Source: Massospora cicadina
Taxonomy: Eukaryota; Entomophthoromycota; Entomophthoromycetes; Entomophthorales; Entomophthoraceae
Assembly: GCA_022478985.1 (NCBI GenBank)
Contig: JAKSZP010002659.1
Span: forward strand, 186,001 to 250,000
Direction: 5' to 3'
DNA: 64,000 nucleotides
The notes under the pieces were generated by a model that was not told the DNA's origin, ran no database searches, and saw only the letters and a program-made list of their open reading frames with translations. A program made the translations under genes and the position numbers. This document shows, piece by piece, positions 55,756-64,000 of this stretch. The first letter of the stretch is position 1; every line of letters starts with the position of its first letter.

Positions 55756-56609
55756 TAATCGACCAACCATTGTTTCCAGCCACTTCTGCCCTGCTCTTCG
55801 AGGTGGGCGCCGCAGTGGTTACCCTTTACCAAATGAATGTGCAATCAGTAGCCTGCTTTTTGTTGTTTGTTTAATCACTTACCAATTTCAGGAATAGTAT
55901 CCGCTCTACCTTGGAGAATCTTCTTCAGACCGCCCAAGCTGCGCGGATTACTGCTCCTCCCCCCAATAGCCCAGAAGGAAGCTCAAATGTTCCTTCCCTG
56001 GAGATAGCCAATCAAGTTCTTGACGCCCTTGCTGAGGTGCAAATGTGTTCAGCAATTGCGCTTAATAACGCCTCCGCGTTATCTCATGCCCATCAAGGGC
56101 TCGCGTTGTTGGATGCTGTGGAAGGGGATGCCCGCCGCTGGGTTAGAGGCCTTCTGCGCTCTTCCTCACAAGCAGGAGACCCCACTCCACTGATGGCTGT
56201 CATGTCAGCTGCCTTGAAACCCCCTGTGTCACACTTGGACCACCTATTCAGATTGCTCTATGCCATGGCCAAAGCCCCTAGCTTGGCTTCTTTGATTTCT
56301 ACCTTCTGTGAACTGGCTCCCACGCTGGGTCTCTCTATTGATATGCTTCAGGCAGTCTTTAGATCAGGCTTGGATTTGGTTTCTGCTCATCACAAGGTCT
56401 GGTCCACCATCCAAGGAACAGTAGATCAAATATGTGCCACAGCGACTACTATTAATGCCTTCCCCCGCCATGCTTCCCATTATCAGAAGGGAAATTTTAT
56501 GATAGGATTACCCAACGAAGATGCGGACAAAGTGTCTACCTTCAAACCAGTGGTAGACCTGGTTGCTGATCCTGTTGCAACTCCTGTGTATGAGTTGGCT
56601 GACATCTGA
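55425..56609 (+). pseudogene. Putative ORF1 (gag) of element J, beginning inside the LTR
   Basis: 55425-55874 and 55875-56609 are in one frame, separated by a TAA at 55872-55874. The first part (149 codons) begins in the 5' LTR and is strongly hydrophobic (FVLRIIFTVVLHQQFVISQC; LAMPLALWLAFWVLMHPNWQ). The second is Ala/Leu/Ser-rich (LENLLQTAQAARITAPPPNS...SIDMLQAVFRSGLDLVSAHH) and ends in YELADI. No ATG occurs between the TAA and Met near 56046. There is no zinc knuckle and no recognisable capsid motif, so gag is inferred from position only. The hydrophobic part may be chance. Confidence 0.5.
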
Positions 56610-56689
56610 GTCACCTATAAATGAATCCATGAAAGCCCAGATGAAGGAAGCCAGCTCTCCCGCCCTTCATACTTCTCAATTTTTGCTCC

Positions 56690-57312
56690 TGCAAAAGCCC
56701 CCAACCTTACCCCCAATTTTCCAGTTATTTCTTCAGTCACAACAGAATTGGTTGAATCTTCCAATAAACAAAACAGCTTATTTCTTATTGCCTATGAAGA
56801 TTAGTGTCAGTTAGCACCATGTCTCCTTTGAGGCCCTGGTGGACACCGGAGCCACAGGGAACTTCATGAGTGTCAAGTTGGCCCAACAATTAGAACTGGA
56901 AATGGATGTGGGTCCCTCAGTGATGGTGGCTTTGTCTGCCTCCCAGACCTCATATGTCATTCATCAGCCAGTACCTTTTTCAATCCACCAGTTTAGCTTC
57001 TGTGATCGTTTTTCTGCTATGCCAAACTTGGTGTTTCCAGTGATCTTAGGTGTGGGATGGTGGCGCCAACAACATGTCAAGATTCACTTGGAGTCTAATA
57101 TGTTGTCATTTACCAATGATCAACTGGAGGGTGAATTCCCTCTGATTGACACTCTTAAGAAAACACAAGGCTGCAGTTCTATTACTTCCCTCGTCACTCC
57201 TGCGGGCATACTGGCCAATTTTCCTGAAAGCTTAATGCACTATCAAAGTATCTTTGACTCGGAAAAGGCAGATCATCTGCCTCCTCACACTAGGTTTGAC
57301 TGTGGATTTTGA
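56690..57312 (+). pseudogene. Protease of element J
   Basis: After a TAG at 56812 the frame reads HHVSFEALVDTGATGNFMSV. D-T-G (56842-56850) is intact. The domain continues KLAQQLELEMDVGPSVMVAL, FSAMPNLVFPVILGVGWWRQ and QHVKIHLESNMLSF, a complete retropepsin-like layout (ILG flap-end block included). A linker runs to a TGA at 57310-57312. The TAG probably replaces a CAG. This is the only J-type protease in the window. Confidence 0.88.
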
Positions 57313-57318
57313 ACAACC

Positions 57319-58240
57319 ATGGAGTTGGTGAATATCAACTGTCCGTTGTATCCCCATACAGCGGAGGAAGAGATTGCGCTCAACACTTGGTTGGACAATA
57401 TGCTGAAAAAAAGGTGGCTGTTCAAGGAGACCTCGCCCATCGCGTCCCCCATCATCTTCACCAAAAAAGTGGATGGTTCCCTCCATCCCTGCATGGATTA
57501 TGGCCACTTAAACAAAGTAACGGTTTCTGATCCCTACCCCTTGCCTCTGGAGCAGACAATCAGCCAGGCAATTGCTAAATCCCATGTGTTCTCTAAGCTG
57601 GATCTGGTGAACGCTTTTAACCAAATTTGGATAATGAAAGGGCAAGAATGGTTAACAGTGATCCAGATAAAGCGTGGCATTTTCCAATTCTGTGTAATGC
57701 CCTTTGGGCTGAAGAATGCTCCTGCTACATTTCAATGCATGATCGACAATGTACTGGGTGACCTCCAGTTTACCTGCGCAGTTGCATACATTGATGACAT
57801 TCTAGTTCACTCCCTGACTCCCAAACAACACACTACTGACTTGGAAGCAGTTGTGGCTGCCTTGCATAAGGCAGGCTTGTTTGTCAAGCCTTCCAAGTGT
57901 GAGTTCTATAAGGAGGAGGTTACCTTCCTTGGGAACCTCATCCTTAAAGATGGTTATGCAATCCCTCCCAATAAGTTGGATGTGATCTGAGAATGGCCAA
58001 CCCTGACTACCCAGAAACAACTATGGAGTTTCTTGGGAACCATCATTTTCTTAAAAAAATTTTCCCTGGCACTTTCCCAGCTGGCTGCCCCGCTCCACCC
58101 CCTTACAGGGAAAAATGTACCATTTTGCTGGTCACCCAAATGCCAACAGGCGTTCAAATCAATTAAAGAGGTGTTCATGTCCCCTCCCATTTTGAAACAT
58201 GCCAATCCTTCCAAGCCATATATGTTGCATGTGACGCCTC
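57319..58240 (+). pseudogene. Reverse transcriptase of element J
   Basis: Open for 223 codons (57319-57990) in the protease frame. Blocks: ETSPIASPIIFTKKVDGSLH, CMDYGHLNKVTVSDPYPLPL, HVFSKLDLVNAFNQIWIMKG (first Asp), FQFCVMPFGLKNAPATFQCM, CAVAYIDDILVHSLT (YxDD intact), FVKPSKCEFYKEEVTFLGNL. A TGA at 57988-57990 sits where conserved Arg of IREWP is expected (CGA to TGA). The thumb and connection continue in frame (WPTLTTQKQLWSFLGT...LAAPLHPLTGK) to 58240. All RT catalytic residues are present. Confidence 0.95.
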
Positions 58241-58720
58241 ATTGGTAGCAGTGGGGGCAGTGTTGCTCCAGGAGCATGATGGCTTGGAACACCCAGTTGC
58301 CTATTTTTCCTGTAAGTTCACCTCTATGGAGCAGTCTTGGACCATTTATGACAAGGAGTTGGCAGCCGTTGCATGGGCATTAACTCATTGGAGGTATCTG
58401 TTACAGGGTGCTCAACATGAGTTAACAGTCCGCATGGATCACCAGGCTCTTTTGTACTTTCATAAACCCCAAAAATTGGTGCATTGGCAAGCCTGAACCT
58501 ATTGGGACCTGTGCAGTTTTAACTTCAAATACAAATTCATAAAAGGTGCGCTCAATGTACTTCCCGATTTCCTCAGCTGCAGCCCCGCCCATTGTTCCTT
58601 GGACCTGGAGGAAGTGGATCTCGTTACTGTGATTCCTGCCGCCCAAATCCTGTCAATTATCCCCCCCTGTCATTTCATCCATCGCTCTGGCTCCTGACGC
58701 CCTGCTAGTTGCTCAGGTCT
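58225..58720 (+). pseudogene. RNase H of element J
   Basis: A one-base shift near 58228 moves the frame. It then reads CDASLVAVGAVLLQEHDGLE (catalytic Asp), HPVAYFSCKFTSMEQSWTIY, DKELAAVAWALTHWRYLLQG and VRMDHQALLYFHKPQKL. The TGA at 58495-58497 again replaces an Arg codon, and FNFKYKFIKGALNVLPDFLS follows. The domain is complete apart from these two lesions. Confidence 0.92.
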
Positions 58721-58729
58721 TAGCCAGTC

Positions 58730-59930
58730 AAATGGCCTGCCCTGAGGGGGTGGACTTGGTTGAGCAGTTGGCTCACCCAAGTCATAAACACTCCCTATAC
58801 TCCTTGGAGGAGGGGCTCATTTTTTTCAGTCTCACATCTGGGTTCCACCCTCCTTCCAAACTGAGGTATTCCACACATCATGATCCCCTCACAGTTGGTC
58901 ATCCCAGCAACAAGAAATGCATTGACATGATCAAGCGGACCTACAATTTGGCAGGTTTGACAAAAGAAGTTCTGGCCTAGATTGCCAATTGCATTACTTG
59001 TGCCAGGGCTAAGTCAGACCGCTCCGGTAAAAATGGTCTTTTAACCCCTTAGCAGGCGGAGGGTCCATGGACATCAGTGTCCATGGACTTTATTGTTAAA
59101 CTTCCCAGCTATAACAGGTTCACAGCAGTGATGGTGGGTGGATCACTTCACTAAATTTTCCCTCTTTATACCTTGTACTTCTGCAATTACATCAGAGGAA
59201 AACGCCCATCTTTTCATACGCCATGTGTTTTTGATGTTTGGTCTCCCCCAGGAGATCATCAGTGATCGTGGTTCACAGTTCACCGCGCAGTTTTGGAGTG
59301 AACTCCTATCTATCCAAAAAATATCCCTCTGTCATTCCACTGCATATCATCCTCAGTCCAATAAACAGACCAAATGAGTTAACCAAGTCCTGGAACAGTA
59401 CCTGCGTTGCTATGCTGCAGCCGCGCAGGACATCTGGGCTGACAATCTTCTCCTCACTCAATTCGCTTATAATAATGGGGCTCACACGTCCATGGGGTTT
59501 CTCCCTACAAAGCAACGTTGGGTTATAATCCTTCATTTTCAGTCAGACCTTGCTTGTGGCCCAAGGTTCAAGCTGCCGCAGACCACACTGAACATGTCAG
59601 GTTGACTCAATCCTTAGTGTGGGAACACCTCACCAAAGCCATCGACAACTACAAGTGGTTCACAGATTGCAAACGGCTCCTGAGTCACAATTTAATGGTG
59701 GGCTCCTATGTTATGCTCAATACTTGACATTAAAGAATTCAAGCCCCTTCCCATAAGTTTGCTAGTAAACGTTTGGGCCCCCATTTGGTGGAGGAGGTCT
59801 TGGGTAACGGTGCGTTCTGGTTGAAGCTCCTGCTCATTGGAAATAGCATTCCATATTCCATGTTTCCCAGCTGTCGCCCTTCAAGGGTACAGTCCTCATG
59901 GAACCTGAACTGATCATTGTCGAGAATGGG
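58730..59930 (+). pseudogene. Integrase of element J
   Basis: The HHCC zinc domain is complete: HHDPLTVGHPSNKKCIDMIK and, after a TAG, ANCITCARAKSD. Core: VSMDFIVKLPSYNRFTAVMV (first Asp), a frameshift near 59130, then DHFTKFSLFIPCTSAI, EIISDRGSQFTAQFW (second Asp). The third block is HPQSNKQTK, TGA, VNQVLEQYL (about 59345-59405): Glu of QTERVNQ is Lys and Arg is TGA. Downstream, QFAYNNGAHTSMGFLPTKQR and, in another frame, RLGPHLVEEVLGNGAFWLKL and FHVSQLSPFKGTV lead into the chromodomain. Confidence 0.9.
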
Positions 59931-60100
59931 GAAGAGGCTGAGGTAGAGAAAGATCCTGGCATCCTGAAAATCCTGACAGTCCATACAATACCTTGTGGCT
60001 TGGAAAGGGTATCCAGCATATGAAAACATTTGGGTCAAGGCGCGCGATTGTGCAAACTGTATGGAACTGGTTGAAGCGTTCCATGTATCCCACCCCAAAG
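59930..60100 (+). pseudogene. Chromodomain of element J
   Basis: After GEEAEVEK a one-base frameshift (an extra A in gagaaagatc, about 59953) is followed by ILAS, TGA, KS, TGA, QSIQYLVAWKGYPAYENIWV and KARDCANCMELVEAFH. This is the classical chromodomain pattern YLVxWKGYxxxENxW. Both TGA codons lie where Arg is common in this domain. In related elements the chromodomain binds modified histone tails and guides integration. Confidence 0.88.
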
Positions 60101-60205
60101 CTCCCCACCCCCCAAAAAAGTCGCGATGGTTATGGTGATCAAGATACCCAAGGCGCACAAGAATGTGGCTCTTGTGCAATTTCCTGGCAGTGGGGCCCTT
60201 CCCTT

Positions 60206-60223
60206 GGAAAAAGGAAAGGGCAA
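60206..60223 (+). other. Polypurine tract of element J
   Basis: ggaaaaaggaaagggcaa directly before the 3' LTR start TGTAAGTCCC. Confidence 0.8.
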
Positions 60224-61653
60224 TGTAAGTCCCGGGGAACATCCCCTGGGCGTTGATTGGGCCATTTTCCTGTTCCCAAGCAAGAAGGTACCAAAGAGGA
60301 TGGCTGTACTCCTCATTACTCAGGGCGATCTCGCCCACGTGGTAGACAAGTTCTGGGTAACAGCTCTCCCGCTTTGGATCCCTCCCCCAGTACCCACACT
60401 CACTTCAGCAGAACTGTTACAGGGAATTTGTGAAATCTGTGCCAAGATCGCCAAAATGAAATTAATCAAAACAAAATCAAGTGGCAATCAGCCCGATGTT
60501 TGGATTTCAAATGGTCAAAAAGGGATGAAGACTGATCTAACAGCCAGAATTGCTGACAGTTTCAATTTAGCTAACACTACAATTGAAAAAATCACCCCCC
60601 TCCCAAAATCATTGGGGATCATCCCCAATGGGCAGGTAACAGCATTGGGCACCATCAATGAGGGTTCAAAGCTCCCTGCCAGTAAATCGGGCATTGCGCC
60701 CAATGCAATGCCACTGACCAAACAAATGGCCCAGTGACTGGGCATAGGCGGGTTGGGCGTCCCAAACCCATTCCCAACCAAATGGGCCCGCCCCTACATG
60801 GGGTGGCCTTGGGGGATTCCTGCTGCTCATTGGGCCAAATGCTGTCATGCCAACCATTGGAAACGTAGCTGAGCCTCAGTTCAAAAGTTTGGGGCTGAAC
60901 TGACAGTGACTTGGCCTGCCGCCGAATTCTTTGATGTCAGTTCCCAGTGAACTTATCCACTCCATTCCCAAATAATTCACCAGTTAGGTCGAAATTGAGG
61001 GTCCCAATCCATCTTGTCCCCACATCAATCGCCCACTATTTAATCAGTTGCAATGCACTGAGAAAATTGTTGGTCAATTTTCTTCCTTTTCCTTTGCAAT
61101 AAAATTTTGCCTCCAAAAACCAATCAATTTTTTATCTAGTTGATTTACTTCTGGCAGCATCCCCAATGGCTTTCCCCTGGTGGCCCATTGGTCTGTACAC
61201 CAGATGGGCTCTACCAGTACTCATGGTCACTATGGTTCCCACCGTCATAGATTGGATTTAGCAAGCTAGATATTTCTGGCAATTTAACCCTAGTGTTATG
61301 ATTTTTTGACAACAGCTTACTGAAATCTTGTGGCCTTATGTCCACCATCTTCAAGCAAGGATCCACCCCTTGTCTCAGTCGACCAGCCCTTTATACTGGT
61401 GAACTCATTGAAACTATTTCTGTGGCCCAGCCCCCTGCAGTAAGACCTCCAGGGTCTGGGGTGGGTTTGATTTGGTTTGTTCTCAGGATCATATGTACTG
61501 TTGTATTACACCAACAATTTGTCATTTTCCAATGTTCAGCTCCATACAACATCATTCAGTTGGCAATGCCTCTGGCATTCTGGCTTGCTTTTTGGGTGCT
61601 TATGCATCCCAACTGGCAGGCTGGTCTAAACTTCATCTGCTGTTTCCATGACA
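60224..61653 (+). repeat. 3' LTR of element J (1430 bp)
   Basis: Partner of 54333-55755. It includes an extra six bases (aaatct, about 60433) relative to the 5' copy. The open frame 60126-60737 (203 codons, including ALPLWIPPPVPTLTSAELLQ) crosses the LTR start, and a homologous frame exists in the 5' LTR. Confidence 0.94.
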
Positions 61654-62500
61654 GATGGTCTCTTTAATGTTGTTTAAAGCCTATAACTGTATTCTTATAA
61701 GCTCGTCAGCTAGCTCTTGCTGGTAACTTCCAGGTGGCCGGTTCTTCCAGTCCACTGAAATGATTGGTGCTAAATAAGTTGGAAGAGCTGCCTCTCGCCC
61801 ATACAGCTCTTTTAAAAGGGACATTTCGGTCACTCAGTAATGACTTATCTGTTAAGCTAACAACGCTGAGTGCAGCAACTGATCCCTTTTCAACTTGTAA
61901 TTGAAGGCCATCTTCCTCAAAAATCCTCCTAAGATTCCATTTACTCACTCAACTCTTCTGTTGGAGGATGGATTGTAGGGGGTAGTAAACTGCTGCTTTA
62001 CTCCCACTAGGTCCATCAGCCTTCTCATCACATCTGAGATAAAGTTCTTCCCATTATCATCCAGTAAAATTTGAGGTCAACTGTGTCTCATGGTAACTTG
62101 ATTGTACAGGAAGCGAGCGGTGGAATTCATGGTGGGCAGTTTAACCGCAGAGGCCTCGACCCACTTATATAAGTGGCCAATTGCGACTAAGATAAGCTTG
62201 GATACGCTGGAGACAGTTGGAAAAGGTCCCACCACATCAATTGAGACATTGCTGAAAGGTGATATGGGGACAATTGGTGTAAATTTGAATCTCTTCTCCA
62301 GTGAGTGAAAACATTTACAAGGTAGGCACAACTCCATGGTTTGGTTCACTTTGCCTGACATGCACTACCAACAGATTCTCTCTTTAAGGTATGCCAACGT
62401 TTTGAAATCTCCCATGGATCACGTGCTTGTAAGCCTCCATTAATATATCCATGCAAATGCTTAGCTAGATATATGGGTACCACTTGTTTTGTATCTTCTT
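61654..62500 (-). pseudogene. Integrase of element K
   Basis: 62361-62077 carries the zinc-to-core transition: CLPCKCFHSLEKRFKFTPIV, SNVSIDVVGPFPTVSSVSKL (first Asp), GHLYKWVEASAVKLPTM. The second block ILLDDNGKNFISDVMRRL (about 62070-62020) and third NRRVE, TGA, VNG (about 61950) follow with Asp and Glu intact; TGA again replaces Arg. Further down, ELYGREAALPTYLAPI (about 61830-61770) leads to the J insertion, after which the C-terminal part resumes at 54332. Confidence 0.85.
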
Positions 62501-63334
62501 CTGTAGATTTCAATAGACATGCCAGGTGTCTTTGTAACATCTCCTCAGTACGCTCTTGACTTCTTCTGTCACTTCCTTCCAGGCCTCTTCATATAGCCCA
62601 ATTAGGTGGTAGAGGCGATCGCTCTCAGGTGCTTGCAAGTGGAACACCAGTAATCTTGACAATCTTTCCGCATTGAGGTGTTTATCTCCAGCTAGATGTA
62701 TGATTTTAAAATCGTATCCTTGGAGGAGTACAGCCCAAAGGTCAAGGCGTCCATTGGTTCCTTCATATTTCTCAACCATCGGAATGATGCATGATATGTG
62801 ACCACCTTAAAATGTACCATGTACAAATAAGGCATAAAGTGTTTGGCTGCTCTGATCACACCAGGCATTTGTGTTCGTAACCACAAAGTTCTTCTATGCT
62901 TTGTTAAAACCTTTGAGTAGTACTCATTCAGGTGATCCACCCCTTCTTCATCCAATTAAGCTAAGATCACACCAAGTCCTACGTCACTGGCATTATATAC
63001 AAGTAGAATGTCTTGTTAAAGTCCAGATAGGCCAAGATTAGTGCCTCTACCAATCATGTCTTTTTCAACAAAGGCCTGATCTTGCTCCAGGCCCCACTCA
63101 AACTTCATTTACTTAGTAAGCAGGTATTAAAAACACTGCTAAGTCCGCGAAATGAGGATGAACTGCCAGAAGTACCCCACCATTCTAAGGAACACTTGGT
63201 TATCACTCATGCTCCTTGGTGGCTCCTTTGCTACAATGGCGTTCACCTTCCCATCTTGAGGTTTGATTCCATTAGGGCTAATTTTGTGCCCTAGGAACTC
63301 TAGCTTTCTCTTAAGGAAGGTACACTTGTGTTGG
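62500..63334 (-). pseudogene. RT end and RNase H of element K
   Basis: The minus strand starts, next to the L LTR, with KCTFLKRKLEFLGHKISPNG (RT thumb), then NQVFLRMVGYFWQF. RNase H reads LLVYNASDVGLGVILA (catalytic Asp of DAS changed to Asn), LDEEGVDHLNEYYSKVLTKH, and in 62955-62510 VIRAAKHFMPYLYMVHFKVV and LQGYDFKIIHLAGDKHLNAE. The rest of RT lies beyond the L insertion outside the window. Confidence 0.85.
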
Positions 63335-64000
63335 GATTTTTGCCCATATTACCAGCCTGCTAGATTACCTGGTATCGCTAGGGGAAAATTCCCTAAGGCG
63401 AAGTGAATCAGAAATTGGTTGGCCTGAGTTTTGGAGGAACTATGTTTGGGGGATTTTGGATATTCACCTGGCCATATCCGTTGGGTATCAATCTGGACGA
63501 ATAATTAAAATCTCATCGGACAGAGTTGCTGATGAAATAGGGGCATCTGATAGTGATTAACTATCAGGTGTACCAATTGGGATCAGTCAGGTTTCATCAC
63601 TGACTGATTGGGAATGAATAGTAAGTTGCAAGGCGAGTGATGCCACCTGCAACTAGCAAATCAATCAGTTGGTAAGTGACCTGCCATAATAGGTAATAAG
63701 TCCCATTACCTAATCAGGTCGCTAGCCAAATATGATTGGTTCTCTTGGATTGAGAGGAAAACGTTAGGGACACGTTTTCCAACTCTTTCTGTTTGATGTC
63801 TTGAGGATGTCCAATAATGGAATCTTAGCCAGGATGGGGAAGACCATCGCTGTTAAGACAAGGATGGGTGATTCAATGGCAATGGCTGCCATTTCATCGA
63901 AGAGGTGTCAACTGAGGGTTAGACAGCTGAATCCCCCACTATATAATTCCCTAGGATTTACTATAATAAAAAACCAGCTTTTAGATAACCAGTACTTTAC
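63335..64000 (+). repeat. Start of LTR of element L (runs off window)
   Basis: Starts TGTTGGGATTTTTGCCCAT directly after the K RT thumb codons; the 5 bases before it are acttg. It is close to the solo LTR at 32349-33508 (for example aggggaaaattccctaaggc) and homologous to the A LTR. It contains the U3 palindrome ctgatagtgattaactatca (63549-63568) and a TATA-like box at 63940-63946. Whether an internal region follows cannot be seen. Confidence 0.9.
63940..63946 (+). promoter_or_regulatory. TATA-like box in L LTR
   Basis: TATATAA in the context cccccactatataattccctagg, aligned with the TATA boxes of the A, B and solo LTRs. Confidence 0.55.

Larger units (their letters stand above)
54333..61653 (+). 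mobile_element. Element J: chromovirus with 1.4-kb LTRs inserted in K
   Basis: LTRs are 54333-55755 and 60224-61653 (1423 and 1430 bp), TGTAAGTCCC...CATGACA. The flanks are aatgg and gatgg (4 of 5). Content: putative gag, protease with intact D-T-G, RT with intact YIDD, RNase H, integrase and chromodomain, then purine run ggaaaaaggaaagggcaa. It has far fewer lesions than A-E and is clearly richer in G and C than its surroundings. No PBS of the A-E type follows the 5' LTR (next bases taatcgaccaacc). Confidence 0.94.

Noticed and set aside
55860..55900. Intron ending at the ttaccaatttcag sequence before ORF1 of J
   Set aside because: A 3' splice-like sequence is present, but no matching donor or frame argument was found; chance occurrence is likely.
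59739..60338. 199-codon minus-strand ORF
   Set aside because: Antisense to the J integrase end, chromodomain and LTR start. The plus-strand reading explains the sequence; a shorter antisense frame in the 5' LTR (54447-54232) is just its LTR copy.

Overview
The window is eukaryotic repeat DNA. I can see no host protein-coding gene, no rRNA or tRNA gene and no prokaryotic-type operon. Nearly everything that can be classified is decayed Ty3/gypsy (Metaviridae) LTR retrotransposon sequence on both strands, stacked by nested insertion and full of stop codons and frameshifts. The species cannot be read from the sequence. dUTPase-bearing Ty3/gypsy elements have been described in basidiomycete fungi, and a large repeat-bloated fungal genome would fit, but this is a weak inference.

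Layout. Element A (+) fills 1-7802, with its 5' LTR cut by the window edge. A tRNA-derived SINE (7880-8158, 19-bp target duplications) and an orphan dUTPase-like relic (about 8310-8640) follow. Then come unclassified DNA with two tandem arrays (25-bp units at 9810-10160; 145-bp units with a covarying palindrome at 10301-10780). Element H (-, about 10905-21850) is split by chromovirus I (+, 13053-19081) and carries an 822-bp insertion of unknown type in its 5' LTR. A minus-strand pol relic G (21860-24333) is interrupted by element B (+, 24334-33763), whose 3' LTR holds a solo LTR (-, 32349-33508, perfect TSD). Element D (+, 34147-51789, perfect TSD GAGGG) contains two further elements, C (-, 36303-42818) and E (-, 43736-50939). 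Degenerate minus-strand coding DNA (51795-54332) leads into element K (-), which is split by GC-richer chromovirus J (+, 54333-61653) and by the LTR of element L (+, 63335 to the window end).

Two lineages are present. I and J are chromoviruses: each has a recognisable chromodomain after the integrase. A, B, C, D, E and H share the primer-binding site tggtgctcactacagggg. Each carries, just after the protease, a domain that I read as dUTPase-like. In A, B, C and E this domain lies between protease and reverse transcriptase. D and H encode only gag, protease and the dUTPase-like domain, with no reverse transcriptase, RNase H or integrase before the 3' LTR, yet they share LTR start, PBS and polypurine context with E. 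They look like a non-autonomous family that depends on an E-type helper. All elements appear dead; the protease and RT active-site changes are listed entry by entry.

Boundaries were found by eye from LTR pairs, TG...CA ends, PBS, polypurine tracts and target duplications. Domain limits inside decayed genes are approximate.
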